This document shows, piece by piece, positions 34,709-43,262 of a stretch of DNA of 55,834 nt. A program made the position numbers and the translations under genes. The stretch is from JBOGEB01 sp050743125 (lineage in GTDB: Bacteria; Actinomycetota; Nitriliruptoria; Euzebyales; Egibacteraceae), in contig JBOGEB010000007.1 in assembly GCA_050743125.1 (NCBI GenBank), forward strand, positions 1 through 55,834, given 5' to 3'. Below the pieces are notes generated by a model, which saw only the letters and a list, made by a program, of their open reading frames with translations, did not search any database and was not told where the DNA came from. The stretch's first letter is position 1. Every line of letters begins with the position of its first letter.

Positions 34709-36013
34709 TCAGCGGGCATCCGGGCGCCAGGCGCCGAGGTCACACTCGGCGCCGTGGTCCGAGGGGCGGTACAGATCGCCGCGGTCCAAGCCCTCGGGGA
34801 GGTAGGTCTGGTCCACGACGCCGGTGGGGTCGTCGTGGGGGTAGCGGTAGCCGCCACCGTGGCCGAGGCGCTTTGCCCCGCGGTAGTGCGCGTCGCGCAG
34901 GTGCGCGGGGACCGGCGCGTTGCCGAGCCGGCGGACCGCGTCAGCGGCGCGGCCGAGCGCGGTCGTCACACTGTTCGACTTCGGCGCGAGCGCGAGGTAG
35001 AGCGCGGCCTCGCCAAGGGCGAACCGCGCCTCGGGCAGCCCGACGAGCTCGAGCGCCTGCGCGGCGGAGACCGCGACGACCAACGCCTGCGGGTCGGCGA
35101 GCCCGATGTCCTCACCGGCCAGGATCACCATCCGGCGGGCGAGGAACCGTGGGTCCTCGCCGGACTCGAGCATCCGCACGAGCCAGTACAGCGCCGCGTC
35201 CGGGTCCGAGCCGCGCATCGACTTGATGAACGCGCTGGACTGGTCGTAGTGCTGGTCGGCGGCCTTGTCATAGCGGAGATGCGGCTGGGCGAGCGCGGCC
35301 ACGACGTGCTCGGCCTGCACGGGCTCATCCGCCGCCAGGACGGCCGCCGCCTCGAGCCCGTTCAGCGCGACGCGGGCGTCGCCGTCGGCGGCGGCGACCA
35401 GCGCCTCGACGGCCTCGTCGGCCACCGCCCGGCCGGGCAGGCCCCGCTCGTCGGTCAAGGCCCGCCGGATCAGCGCTCGCAGGTCGTCGGGCTCCAGCGG
35501 CTCCAGCCGGTACAGGAGGCTGCGCGACAGCAGCGGCGCGTTCACCTCGAACGACGGGTTCTCGGTCGTCGCGCCGATCAGCACGACCGACCCGTCCTCG
35601 ACGCCGGGCAGGAGCGCGTCCTGCTGGGCCTTGTTGAACCGGTGGATCTCATCGACGAACAGCACCGTCCGGCGGTCCACCACCCGCCGCCGCGTGCGCG
35701 CCTCGTCCACGACCTTACGGACGTCGCGCACACCGGCCGTGACCGCGGAGAGCTCGCAGAACGCCGCCTCGGTCGAGGCCGCGACAACATGCGCGAGCGT
35801 CGTCTTGCCGGTCCCCGGAGGACCCCACAGGATGACGCTCGCGAGCTGGTCGGCCTCGATCGCGGCCCGCAGCGGCCCGGCCGGGCCGACCAGGTGGGGC
35901 TGGCCGACGACCTCGTCGAGCACACGTGGCCGCAGCCGCGCGGCGAGCGGACCCCCCTCCTCGGGGGTGGCTCGCGGCTCGTCGGCCTCGTGATCGAACA
36001 GGGTGCAGGGCAC
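34709..36013 (-). CDS. rarA: Replication-associated recombination protein A (AAA ATPase)
   Basis: A 434-aa RarA/MgsA/WRNIP1 family protein, about the usual length. Visible are RPRVLDEVVGQPHLVGP, Walker A WGPPGTGKTT, Walker B LFVDEIHRFNK and sensor I IGATTENPSFEVN, then the tetramerisation region (SAFIKSMRGSDPDAALYWL). It acts at stalled replication forks with SSB. Start GTG 36013 (PCTLFDHEADEP) follows 8 nt after the upstream stop; no better start exists in frame. Confidence 0.93.
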   Translation of the reverse strand: MPCTLFDHEADEPRATPEEGGPLAARLRPRVLDEVVGQPHLVGPAGPLRAAIEADQLASVILWGPPGTGKTTLAHVVAASTEAAFCELSAVTAGVRDVRKVVDEARTRRRVVDRRTVLFVDEIHRFNKAQQDALLPGVEDGSVVLIGATTENPSFEVNAPLLSRSLLYRLEPLEPDDLRALIRRALTDERGLPGRAVADEAVEALVAAADGDARVALNGLEAAAVLAADEPVQAEHVVAALAQPHLRYDKAADQHYDQSSAFIKSMRGSDPDAALYWLVRMLESGEDPRFLARRMVILAGEDIGLADPQALVVAVSAAQALELVGLPEARFALGEAALYLALAPKSNSVTTALGRAADAVRRLGNAPVPAHLRDAHYRGAKRLGHGGGYRYPHDDPTGVVDQTYLPEGLDRGDLYRPSDHGAECDLGAWRPDAR

Positions 36014-36021
36014 GAGCGCGG

Positions 36022-37110
36022 CTACGTCGGAGGCGCCAGGGGCGAAGGCGACGGCAAGGGGGTCAGGGGGTGCACCGGTATGGGCGAGGGGAACAGGGGA
36101 GACACCCGGGAGGTCGTCGGCTTGCGTCCACTGTCCCGCATCGTGCTGGTCATCGGGCCCGCCGGGTCCGAGACGACGCAGATGACGTCGCGGTCGCCCT
36201 TGGCCCAGGTCGTCGGGCTCGGGAAGATGGTGTCGACCAGCAGCGGTGACCCAGAGTAGTAGTGCGTGCCCACGAAAGCGGTGAACGACTGGCCCTTGCA
36301 GCGATCCCCTACCGTCCGCCGGAGCTCGGTCACGCCAGGATAGGCAACGTCGGGGCCGAGATCGATCCGGAGCTTCGAGAACACCTCGTTGCGGTGGGGC
36401 CGGTTGCAGTCGATCAGCGGCACGCTCTGGACGTTGCCGCCGAGCAGGTCGTCGTAGCAGTCGCCGACGGACAGGTCGTTGACCGAGATGATCCGCCCGG
36501 CCTGCTGCTGGATACGCTGGGCCTCCGCCTCGATCTGCTGGCTGCTCCGGATCGCCCGCTCCTCCGCAACGCTGCTCCAGCCGATCCGGATCGCGAGCCA
36601 CACCGACGCGGCGACCAGGCCGATGAGCCCGGTGACCATGCCGCCGATCGCCAGGCTGATCCCCGACGCGTGGGCACTGCGCGCTTGCCAGATCCCGATC
36701 CCACCAAGCACCAGGGCGATGATCGCAAGCAGGGCGCCCAGCGGCGCGGTCACGAACAGAAGCGCGACGGGGATCGCCACAATGCCCACGACGAGCGCAG
36801 CGACGGCAGCAGGGTTCGCCACGCGCGGCGGGGCCTTTGGCGGCTCCACGGGCGGCGTCTGAAGCTCCACCTGCCTCTGCTGAAGCTCCACCGTCTGCTG
36901 CTGACGCTCCACCGTCTGCTGCTGAAGCTCCACCTGCCTCTGCTGAACCTCCACCTGCCTCTGCTGAACCTCCAGCGTCTGGTGCAGAAGCGTCGCCACC
37001 TCCGACCCGGACCCCGGAGGCGGCGGGGGGAGCGGCGGCGGCGGGACGGAGGCCGTCGGCTGGGTGGTGTCCTCGCTGCCTCCGGTCACGCTCTCGTCCG
37101 GGTCACTCAT
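36022..37110 (-). CDS. DUF4190/septum-formation-domain protein with heptad-repeat coiled coil
   Basis: A 362-aa protein. After a Pro-rich stretch comes a run of 7-residue repeats (QQRQVEL, QQQTVER type) at about residues 48-85, encoded by 21-bp tandem repeats. Two membrane helices follow (DUF4190-like, about 100-170), then a Septum_form-like domain with SVGDCY, IDCNRPHRNEVF and DRCKGQSF. The Cys residues suggest an extracytoplasmic fold. ATG 37110 has GGAGACC upstream. A cell-envelope or division role is inferred from the domain. Confidence 0.82.
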   Translation of the reverse strand: MSDPDESVTGGSEDTTQPTASVPPPPLPPPPPGSGSEVATLLHQTLEVQQRQVEVQQRQVELQQQTVERQQQTVELQQRQVELQTPPVEPPKAPPRVANPAAVAALVVGIVAIPVALLFVTAPLGALLAIIALVLGGIGIWQARSAHASGISLAIGGMVTGLIGLVAASVWLAIRIGWSSVAEERAIRSSQQIEAEAQRIQQQAGRIISVNDLSVGDCYDDLLGGNVQSVPLIDCNRPHRNEVFSKLRIDLGPDVAYPGVTELRRTVGDRCKGQSFTAFVGTHYYSGSPLLVDTIFPSPTTWAKGDRDVICVVSDPAGPMTSTMRDSGRKPTTSRVSPLFPSPIPVHPLTPLPSPSPLAPPT

Positions 37111-37246
37111 GATGTGGTCTCCTCGTCGAAATCCGACCGCGTAGGGGTCGCTTGTACCCGTCCGCACAGCCGATCGCAATGATCTCTCCCCCTTGTGACG
37201 TTGAGGGCCGTTCTCGCTCCTCCTCGTCGGAAGTATCCTCCCGCCT

Positions 37247-38608
37247 ATGCCGCAGCGCGTCGTCACGTTCCTGCGCATGGCCCGGGCCCGGGCCATGACG
37301 CCGGGCACGACGGCGGTGCTCGCGGGGTCGCTCGCGTCGGGGGCGGGCGCGTACCTGTTCCAGGTGATCGGCACGCGGGCGCTGGGCACCCAGGGCTACG
37401 CACCGATCGGGGTGCTCTGGACGATCCAGTACCTCGTGCTGACGATCCCGCTGCTGTCGGTAGAGGCGTACGTGACCAGGGCGGTCACGCTGCACGCGGA
37501 CGACCCGGACGACCTGCGGCACAGGGTGCGAGCGTTCGCGGCGTGGACCGTCGCCGTTGCGGTGGCGCTCTTCTCGGCGACGTGGGTCTGGCGGGATGCG
37601 CTGTTCCACGGCAGCGGGGACGGCTTCCCGTTCGTCGCCGGGCTGATCGTGCTCTGCTTCGGCGCCTACGTGATCATCCGCGGCTGGCTCGCCGGCTCCT
37701 CCCGGTTCAGCGAGTACGGGATCGCGACCGGGATCGAGTCGTTGGGACGCGTGGCGCTCGTGTTGCCGATCGCGCTCGTGGTGCCGAGCGCCCAATGGAT
37801 CGCGTGGACGCTGCCGCTGGGGCCGCTCCTCGTGGTCGCGTGGTGGTGGCTCGCGGCCGGTGGCCACCCGGGCCCCGCTCGCCCGCGCGGCGCGCCGCAG
37901 CACGGGCTGAACGAGGAGCGGTCCAGGTCCACGGGCCGATACCTCACCGCGACGACGATCGCGAACGCCTCATCTCAGACGCTGCTCGCCGCGGGCCCGC
38001 TCGTGCTCATCCCACTAGGGGCGTCGGCGGTACAGACGTCGGTCTTCTTCATCACGATCACCGCGGCGCGGGCTCCACTCGTGTTCGCGATCGGGGGAAT
38101 CCTCTCACGGGTTCTCCCCCCGCTCACCCGGGTCGCGCGGGCGGGCGACTACGCGCGGCTGCGGCGGATCGCCGTCGGAGAGGTCAGCGCCGCGATCGCG
38201 CTGGCGGCGCTCGGCGCGGCCGTCGGGGCATGGATCGGACCGCCGCTCGTGGCGCTCGCGTTCGGGCCCGAATTCCGGCCCGAGGCCTGGTTCGCGGCGC
38301 TCACCGCGGCAGGCGTGGTCAGCGCGACCGCCGCGCTCGGACTGAACCAGATGCTGATCGCGATGGGCGAGGAGATCCGGCTGGTCGCCCCGTGGGTCGC
38401 GGCGCTGATCGCTGGCGCGCTCACGGTGATCGGGCTCACAGGGAGCCCGACGTTGCGCGTGGCGAGCGGGTTCCTGATCGGCGAGGCGGTCGCGCTCGCG
38501 GGCCTGCTCAGCGCGGTGCTCACCGCCCAACCCGCGCACTCGACCGAGCCGGCAGGCGCGTTGACCGCCGTACGACCACCGGCCACACTCGGCGAGCCGA
38601 CGCCTTGA
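37247..38608 (+). CDS. MOP-superfamily polysaccharide flippase (Wzx-like)
   Basis: A 453-aa membrane protein with about 12 helices in the pattern of oligosaccharide flippases/MATE-like transporters: GTTAVLAGSLASGAGAYLFQ at the start and a second half beginning ATTIANASSQTLLAAGP. It would move lipid-linked oligosaccharides across the membrane. It lies with the Dpm1-like and Ugd genes, all consistent with envelope glycan synthesis. Confidence 0.85.
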   Translation: MPQRVVTFLRMARARAMTPGTTAVLAGSLASGAGAYLFQVIGTRALGTQGYAPIGVLWTIQYLVLTIPLLSVEAYVTRAVTLHADDPDDLRHRVRAFAAWTVAVAVALFSATWVWRDALFHGSGDGFPFVAGLIVLCFGAYVIIRGWLAGSSRFSEYGIATGIESLGRVALVLPIALVVPSAQWIAWTLPLGPLLVVAWWWLAAGGHPGPARPRGAPQHGLNEERSRSTGRYLTATTIANASSQTLLAAGPLVLIPLGASAVQTSVFFITITAARAPLVFAIGGILSRVLPPLTRVARAGDYARLRRIAVGEVSAAIALAALGAAVGAWIGPPLVALAFGPEFRPEAWFAALTAAGVVSATAALGLNQMLIAMGEEIRLVAPWVAALIAGALTVIGLTGSPTLRVASGFLIGEAVALAGLLSAVLTAQPAHSTEPAGALTAVRPPATLGEPTP

Positions 38609-38656
38609 GCGCCCCGGCAGCTCGGGTTGGTCCTGCGCAGTTACGGGTGAATGCCG

Positions 38657-39421
38657 TTAGCGCTCTTGCGCGGCGACGCTGCGGCGGTGGGCGGGGCGGG
38701 GGGTTCGGGGGCCGGTCAACCCCCAGAGCAGCACACGCCACAGCGCCTCCGCCACGATCGCGCGGCTGATCTTGCTCGCGCCCTCGCGGCGCTCAGTGAA
38801 CGTGATCGGAACCTCCACGATGCGAAACCCCAGCCGCCAGGCGCGCAGCGCCATCTCGAGCTGGAAGGAGTAGCCCTCGGAGGCGACAGCGCCGAGGTCG
38901 AGCCCTTCGAGCACCGCCCGCCGGTAGACACGGAAGCCTGCGGTCGCGTCCTTGACCGGAATCCCGGTCATGCTGCGCACGTAGGCGTTGCCGCACCGGC
39001 TCAGCGCGCGGCGCCAGGCGGGCCAGTCGAGGACCCGGCCCTGGTGGACGTACCGTGAGCCGATCACAAGGTCAGCGCCGCGCACGGCGTGCAGGAGCCG
39101 CGGGAGATCGGCCGGGTCGTGGGAGAGGTCCGCGTCCATCTCGCAGAGGAGCTGCGCGTCCCGCTCGAGTCCCCACGCGAACCCCTCACGGTACGCCGAC
39201 CCGAGCCCGCTCTTGGCCGGCCGGTGCAGGACGTGGACATGCGGGTCGGCCTGCGCCAGGCCGTCCGCGAGCTCGCCCGTCCCGTCAGGCGAGGCGTCAT
39301 CCACGACGAGCACGTCGATGTCGTCACAAGCCCCGAGGACACCCTTGACGGCCCGCTCGAGGGTGGCGAGCTCGTTGTAGGTCGGGATGACGACGAGGGT
39401 GCGCACGTCCACGGTAGGCAT
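38657..39421 (-). CDS. Polyprenol-phosphate mannosyltransferase-like GT2 (Ppm1/Dpm1-like)
   Basis: A 254-aa soluble GT2 enzyme with VVIPTYNE, VVDDASPDG, the DXD motif MDADLSHDP and IGSRYVHQG. The C-terminal GSR/ITFTERREGASKIS region is typical of Dpm1-like enzymes that transfer mannose from GDP-mannose to polyprenol phosphate. No C-terminal membrane helices, in contrast to the GtrB-like gene at 22.2 kb. It is 9 bp downstream of ugd on the same strand. Confidence 0.9.
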   Translation of the reverse strand: MPTVDVRTLVVIPTYNELATLERAVKGVLGACDDIDVLVVDDASPDGTGELADGLAQADPHVHVLHRPAKSGLGSAYREGFAWGLERDAQLLCEMDADLSHDPADLPRLLHAVRGADLVIGSRYVHQGRVLDWPAWRRALSRCGNAYVRSMTGIPVKDATAGFRVYRRAVLEGLDLGAVASEGYSFQLEMALRAWRLGFRIVEVPITFTERREGASKISRAIVAEALWRVLLWGLTGPRTPRPAHRRSVAAQER

Positions 39422-39430
39422 GCCTCCGAG

Positions 39431-40765
39431 CTACTCCCCCGTCGAGGTGATCAGCGCCCGGCCCACCGACGCGACCTCCAGCCCGCCCGCAGCCAGGGCA
39501 CGCGCGTCCCAGACGTGACGGGCATCGACGACGATCGGGTAGGTGAGCAGCTCGGCGAGCCGCGACGGCGTGATCGCGCGGTACTCGTCCCACTCGGTGC
39601 AGACCACGACCGCATGCGCGCCGCGCAGGGCGTCCTCCGCCTTGTCGCAGAGCACCGCGTCCGCGTAACGCCCGCGGACATGGTCCAGCGCGACAGGGTC
39701 GTGCAGCCGGACACGGGCGCCCTCGGCGATCAGCGCGTCGATCACGTCGAGGGCGGGCGCGTCGCGGATGTCGTCGGTGCCCGGCTTGAACGCGACGCCG
39801 AGCACGGCGATCTCCTTGTCTGCGATGTTCCACAGCATCCGGCGCAGCTGCGCGACCGGCCAGGCCTTGGCCTCGCGGTTGATCCGGTCGGTCTCGCGCA
39901 GCAGCCCGAAGTCGTAGCCGAGCTCTGCGGCGATGTGGATGAACGCCTCGACGTCCTTGGGGAAGCACGAGCCCCCGTAGCCCAGCCCGGCGTTCAGGAA
40001 CGCCCGTCCGATCCGCGGGTCATGCCCCATCGCGTCGGCGACCTGCCAGACGTCGGCGTCGGCGGCCTCGCAGATCCGGGCCATGGCGTTCATGAAGCTG
40101 ATCTTCGTCGCGAGGAACGCGTTGCTCGCGTGCTTGATCAGCTCGGCCGTCCGGACGTCCGTCTCGATGTACGGGCAGTCGTGCCGGGCGAGCAGCGGCG
40201 CGTAGAGCGTTCGCATCGCCGTGTGCCCGCGCGGCGAGTCCGAGCCGACGACGATCCGGTCGGGCCGCAGCGTGTCCCTGACGGCGGTGCCCTCGCGGAG
40301 GAACTCCGGGTTGCTCACCACGTCGTGGACGACCCGGCCGCCAGAAGCTTGGGCCTGCAGCCGCAGCGCCTGGCGGATGCGCTCGCCGGTGCGGACCGGA
40401 ACGGTCGACTTCTCCGCCACGACCGTCGGCCGGGACGCGTGCGTCGCCACGGCCGTGGCCGCCGCCTGGACGTAGGACATGTTCGGCGCGCCGTCGTCCC
40501 GCCGCGGCGTGCCGACACAGATGAACACCACGTCACAGTCGGTGATCGCCTCACCGACCTCGTCGGTGAACACCAGGCGCCCGGACGACACGCCGGACGC
40601 GATCAGCTCGTCCAGGCCCGGCTCGACGAACGGTGTCCGCCCCTCGCGCAGTGACTCGACCTTCCCTCGGTCGACGTCGTAGCCGAACGCGCGGTGCCCA
40701 AGCTCCGCCATGCACGCCGCAGTGGCCAGCCCGACGTGGCCCACACCGATGACACCCACCCGCAT
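39431..40765 (-). CDS. ugd: UDP-glucose 6-dehydrogenase
   Basis: A 444-aa enzyme that oxidises UDP-glucose to UDP-glucuronate. The N-terminal NAD fold is MRVGVIGVGHVGL, the middle has FICVGTP and the catalytic Cys is in GYGGSCFPKD. The C-terminal UDP-binding domain has AVLGVAFKPGTDDIRDAPAL. Length is normal for the family. It is upstream of and close to the Dpm1-like gene and likely co-transcribed. Confidence 0.95.
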   Translation of the reverse strand: MRVGVIGVGHVGLATAACMAELGHRAFGYDVDRGKVESLREGRTPFVEPGLDELIASGVSSGRLVFTDEVGEAITDCDVVFICVGTPRRDDGAPNMSYVQAAATAVATHASRPTVVAEKSTVPVRTGERIRQALRLQAQASGGRVVHDVVSNPEFLREGTAVRDTLRPDRIVVGSDSPRGHTAMRTLYAPLLARHDCPYIETDVRTAELIKHASNAFLATKISFMNAMARICEAADADVWQVADAMGHDPRIGRAFLNAGLGYGGSCFPKDVEAFIHIAAELGYDFGLLRETDRINREAKAWPVAQLRRMLWNIADKEIAVLGVAFKPGTDDIRDAPALDVIDALIAEGARVRLHDPVALDHVRGRYADAVLCDKAEDALRGAHAVVVCTEWDEYRAITPSRLAELLTYPIVVDARHVWDARALAAGGLEVASVGRALITSTGE

Positions 40766-40893
40766 ACGTCGCTCCTTGATCGACGGGAACAGGCCGCTTT
40801 GCGATAAGTGCCCAGCCCGACTGCGGAAGGTAGCAGCCGAATGGGCTCCCCGCGTGGGAGTATCGGGTGTGTCCCCGCCTGTTCACGGCACGC

Positions 40894-40929
40894 GGAGCAG
40901 GCCGCCCGCGGACGCGGACGGCCTGCTCC
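40894..40929 (-). terminator. Hairpin downstream of rpf1
   Basis: GGAGCAGGCCG (40894-40904) pairs with CGGCCTGCTCC (40919-40929) around a 14-nt loop. It is 43 bp after the rpf1 stop on the minus strand. Confidence 0.6.
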
Positions 40930-40971
40930 GGGGGGAGCGACCTCGACGCCGAGGTCAGCGAGGTGGTGGGC

Positions 40972-41568
40972 TCAGCGAAGACCGAGCTTGCGTGAGCAAG
41001 CTGGCCAGGCTCGCCATCCCTGGCCCGCAAGCACACGCTCGGCGACGGCGATCTGCTGCTGACGGGTCGCTTGATTGGCGTACGGGGCGTACTGCGCGCC
41101 CCCATACGCCCTCCAGGTCGAAGGGAGAAACTGCAGCCCCCCGTCGAAGGTGCCGACGTTGCTGCTCCAGTTGCCGCTGGACTCGCACTGCGCGAGCCGG
41201 TCCCAGACGCTCCCGCCAGCGGCTGCCTTCGGGGCGCGCGGGGTCAGCGGCCGTCCAGGAACCTGCTCACCAGGAGCGGGGATGCGTAGCTGCTGACCGG
41301 GCATGATGAGGTGCGGGTTGGCGATCGACGGATTGGCGTCGTAGACGAGGCGCCAGCCGGTCGCCGGAGCAAGGCCGTGCTTGGCCGCGATCTTCGCGAG
41401 GGAATCACCAGGAACCACCGTGTACGTCACCGGCGCGGACTGGGCGCGGGCTGCGCCGTATGGGGCGCTGACCCCGACGATAGCGACGGTGATCACAAGT
41501 ACGAGGACAACGGAACGCAAAGCGGAGCGCGCTTTGCGGGCACTGACCGTTTCAGGGTTCGGGCACAT
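40972..41568 (-). CDS. Resuscitation-promoting factor-like protein with LysM (rpf copy 1)
   Basis: A 198-aa secreted protein. Residues 1-40 form a signal peptide (ARKARSALRSVVLVLVITVAIVG is too long to be cytoplasmic). A LysM domain follows (TYTVVPGDSLAKIAAKHG, MPGQQLRIP) and then a C-terminal Rpf transglycosylase-like domain (WDRLAQCESSGNWSSN, GGLQFLPSTW) with the catalytic Glu in CESSG. It would cleave peptidoglycan and stimulate regrowth. ATG 41568 (MCPNP) has GAGG upstream. The start and C-terminus are nearly identical to the second copy. Confidence 0.9.
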   Translation of the reverse strand: MCPNPETVSARKARSALRSVVLVLVITVAIVGVSAPYGAARAQSAPVTYTVVPGDSLAKIAAKHGLAPATGWRLVYDANPSIANPHLIMPGQQLRIPAPGEQVPGRPLTPRAPKAAAGGSVWDRLAQCESSGNWSSNVGTFDGGLQFLPSTWRAYGGAQYAPYANQATRQQQIAVAERVLAGQGWRAWPACSRKLGLR

Positions 41569-41751
41569 ACAAACCTCGAGAGTTGGGGGCGATATGAAGG
41601 CACGCCAAAACCAGCTCGCCAAGAGCAGGAGTTATTGGCCCGGCCCGCATTCCCGTCACGGATCTGGCTCGCGCTACGGCACGATCCACCCGGTCCGGGG
41701 GTTCCGGGTTACGTTACAGAGCTGCCCTCACGCGGGCTTCGAACGACGGCA
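41569..41751 (-). promoter_or_regulatory. Conserved structured 5' leader of rpf1
   Basis: About 180 bp upstream of rpf1 are closely similar to the sequence before rpf2 (42522-42705). Shared blocks include AGGGCAGCTCT, GTGCCGTAGCGCGAGCCAG, CCGTGACGGGAATGCGG and CCAATAACTCCTGCTC. Conservation at this scale upstream of both genes suggests a regulatory RNA. Actinobacterial rpf genes are often under ydaO-type c-di-AMP riboswitches, but I cannot match the core motifs confidently, so the class is left open. Confidence 0.5.
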
Positions 41752-41782
41752 GGGGAAAGCCGCCGATGACCCGACGTGCCTA

Positions 41783-41870
41783 CCGGGATATGAGTATTTG
41801 ACTGACCTCCACCAGACGCACTCCGCACCCGCAGTCGTGCGACCCGCTGACCATGTAGCACGGTATAGTG
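41783..41870 (-). pseudogene. 5' fragment of a paralogue of the membrane protein gene at 53.0 kb
   Basis: Reversed, this segment reads VRLVEVSQILISR then stop, matching MRLAVEISQMLTSR at 53021 onward, with about 80% nucleotide similarity over 80 bp including upstream sequence. The rest of the gene is absent. The fragment lies in opposite orientation to the intact gene on the far side of the CRISPR locus. Confidence 0.55.
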
Positions 41871-41971
41871 GAAGGGTTACCTTGCGTAACCGGTTCACCT
41901 TACCTCAAACACGTTGGAGAGGCAAGCAAAAAGTAGGCGAAGAACCTGTGCCGTCGAGCTGCCGAAACAGA

Positions 41972-42009
41972 ATGTGCGCTTCCGGCCAGATCTTGCCGGA
42001 AGCGCACAT
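41972..42009 (-). terminator. Hairpin terminator downstream of rpf2
   Basis: ATGTGCGCTTCCGGC (41972-41986) and its exact 15-bp complement at 41995-42009, with an 8-nt loop. It is 18 bp after the rpf2 stop on the minus strand. Confidence 0.75.
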
Positions 42010-42026
42010 CGCCCTTCTCACGGTGG

Positions 42027-42521
42027 TCAGCGAAGACCGAGCTTGCGTGAGCAAGTTGGCCAGGCTCGCCATCCCTGGCCCGCAAGCACACGCTCGGCGA
42101 CGGCGATCTGCTGCTCACGGGTCGCTTGATTGGCGTACGGGGCGTACTGCGTACCCCCAAAGGATCTCCATGTACTCGGCAGGAACTGCAGCCCCCCGTC
42201 GAAAGTACCGACGTTGCTGCTCCAGTTGCCGCTGGACTCACACCGCGCGAGCCGGTCCCACACGCTCCCGTCAACGTCGCGAACGCGCCAGGACGACGCG
42301 AGCGTCACCCCGATCACCGGGAACGGGGCAGCCTGCTCACCCCCAGCAGCGATGCGCACCTGCTGGCCGGCGATCGACGGATCAGCGCCAGAAGCGATCG
42401 GCTGGCGCACGTGGGCCACGCTGGCTCCCACGACAGCGACGGTAGCGGCAAGCACAAGGACAACGGAACACAAGGCGGAGCGCGCTTTACGGGCACTGAC
42501 CGTTTCAGGGTTCGGGCACAT
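42027..42521 (-). CDS. Resuscitation-promoting factor-like protein without LysM (rpf copy 2)
   Basis: A 164-aa tandem paralogue of rpf1. The signal peptide start (MCPNPETVSARKARSA) and the Rpf domain (WDRLARCESSGNW, GGLQFLPSTW) are almost the same as in copy 1, but the central LysM domain is missing. Instead there is a short linker (ADPSIAGQQVRIAAGG) that keeps a fragment of the LysM C-terminus. The catalytic Glu is present. ATG 42521 chosen by homology. It should act on cell walls but without LysM-mediated peptidoglycan binding. Confidence 0.88.
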   Translation of the reverse strand: MCPNPETVSARKARSALCSVVLVLAATVAVVGASVAHVRQPIASGADPSIAGQQVRIAAGGEQAAPFPVIGVTLASSWRVRDVDGSVWDRLARCESSGNWSSNVGTFDGGLQFLPSTWRSFGGTQYAPYANQATREQQIAVAERVLAGQGWRAWPTCSRKLGLR

Positions 42522-42705
42522 ATAAACCTCGATGGTTGGGGAAGATATGCAGGCACGACAACACCAGCTCGCAAGAGCAGGAGTTATTGGCCCGGCCCGC
42601 ATTCCCGTCACGGGCCTGGCTCGCGCTACGGCACACTCTCATCCCGGACGGGGGGTTCCGGGTTTACGTTAAAGAGCTGCCCTCACGCGGGCTTCGAACG
42701 ACGGC
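42522..42705 (-). promoter_or_regulatory. Conserved structured 5' leader of rpf2
   Basis: Matches the leader of rpf1 over about 180 bp with scattered substitutions and small indels, including the same AGGGCAGCTCT and CCGTGACGGGAATGCGG blocks. Preserved together with its gene after duplication, so probably functional; see the rpf1 leader entry for the riboswitch question. Confidence 0.5.
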
Positions 42706-42834
42706 AATTGCAAAACCGTCGATGCCCCGACCGTGCCACATCGGTTTCGTCATTGGCAAATCTGCCACCTGTACTGTCGTACAGGGCGAACAGGGCGGCG
42801 GTCAAGAGTGCGCACAGCGCCCATACGCCGGTCT

Positions 42835-42867
42835 GAATTCCTCAGAAAGCGTGACCAATGGGGTAAT
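42835..42867 (+). repeat. Left direct repeat flanking the CRISPR-Cas locus
   Basis: GAATTCCTCAGAAAGC followed by GTGACCAAT-GGGGTAA. The sequence recurs in the same orientation at 52295-52328 with two substitutions and one indel. The 9.4 kb between the copies contains the whole cas operon and array. It could be a target-site or recombination scar. Confidence 0.65.
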
Positions 42868-43019
42868 GGTCAGATGCTGCTGGAAGCGCGTATGGCCCTT
42901 CAGGACGTGCGTGCCGCCCGGGCCGGCCGCGCAAGAAAGATGCCATTGCAGGGACCGCTTGCGGCTCAAGCACGGATGATCGTGCTGAAGGCATATAGGC
43001 GAACGCAAAGAAGGTCCCA

Positions 43020-43090
43020 ATGGGCATCGTGGGAGCGTTTGACGTCCATCGCCGCCAGATCACGTTCGACTCGGTCGACCGCGACACCCG
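43020..43090 (+). pseudogene. Possible IS110-family transposase 5' fragment
   Basis: ATG at about 43021 gives MGIVGAFDVHRRQITFDSVD, resembling the N-terminal DED-type catalytic start of actinobacterial IS110-like transposases. Similarity ends after about 25 residues. Weak call based on one motif. Confidence 0.35.
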
Positions 43091-43262
43091 GAAACGCGCA
43101 CCGCGATGTCGGCGCGGATGTGCTCTCGGCGCGCTCTGAGCAGGTCGCATGGCGTGCGTCGGGACACTGAGTGCGACGCCCGCCCCTGTTTGTCGCACCC
43201 CGGTGCTAACGTCACCGGCCAGGCTCGAGCGCGATCGAGACTGACCCGGAAGGAGCGAGCGG

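Larger units (their letters stand above)
42706..43262. other. Junction region before the cas genes
   Basis: 550 bp without an intact gene. It contains one of the two direct repeats flanking the CRISPR-Cas locus (42835-42867), a possible IS110 fragment (43020-43090) and, near 43240, the cas operon start region. Confidence 0.5.

Noticed and set aside
41569..41751. Firm assignment of the rpf leader to a c-di-AMP (ydaO) riboswitch
   Set aside because: Some blocks are suggestive, but the core consensus is not matched in both copies; left as an unassigned conserved leader.
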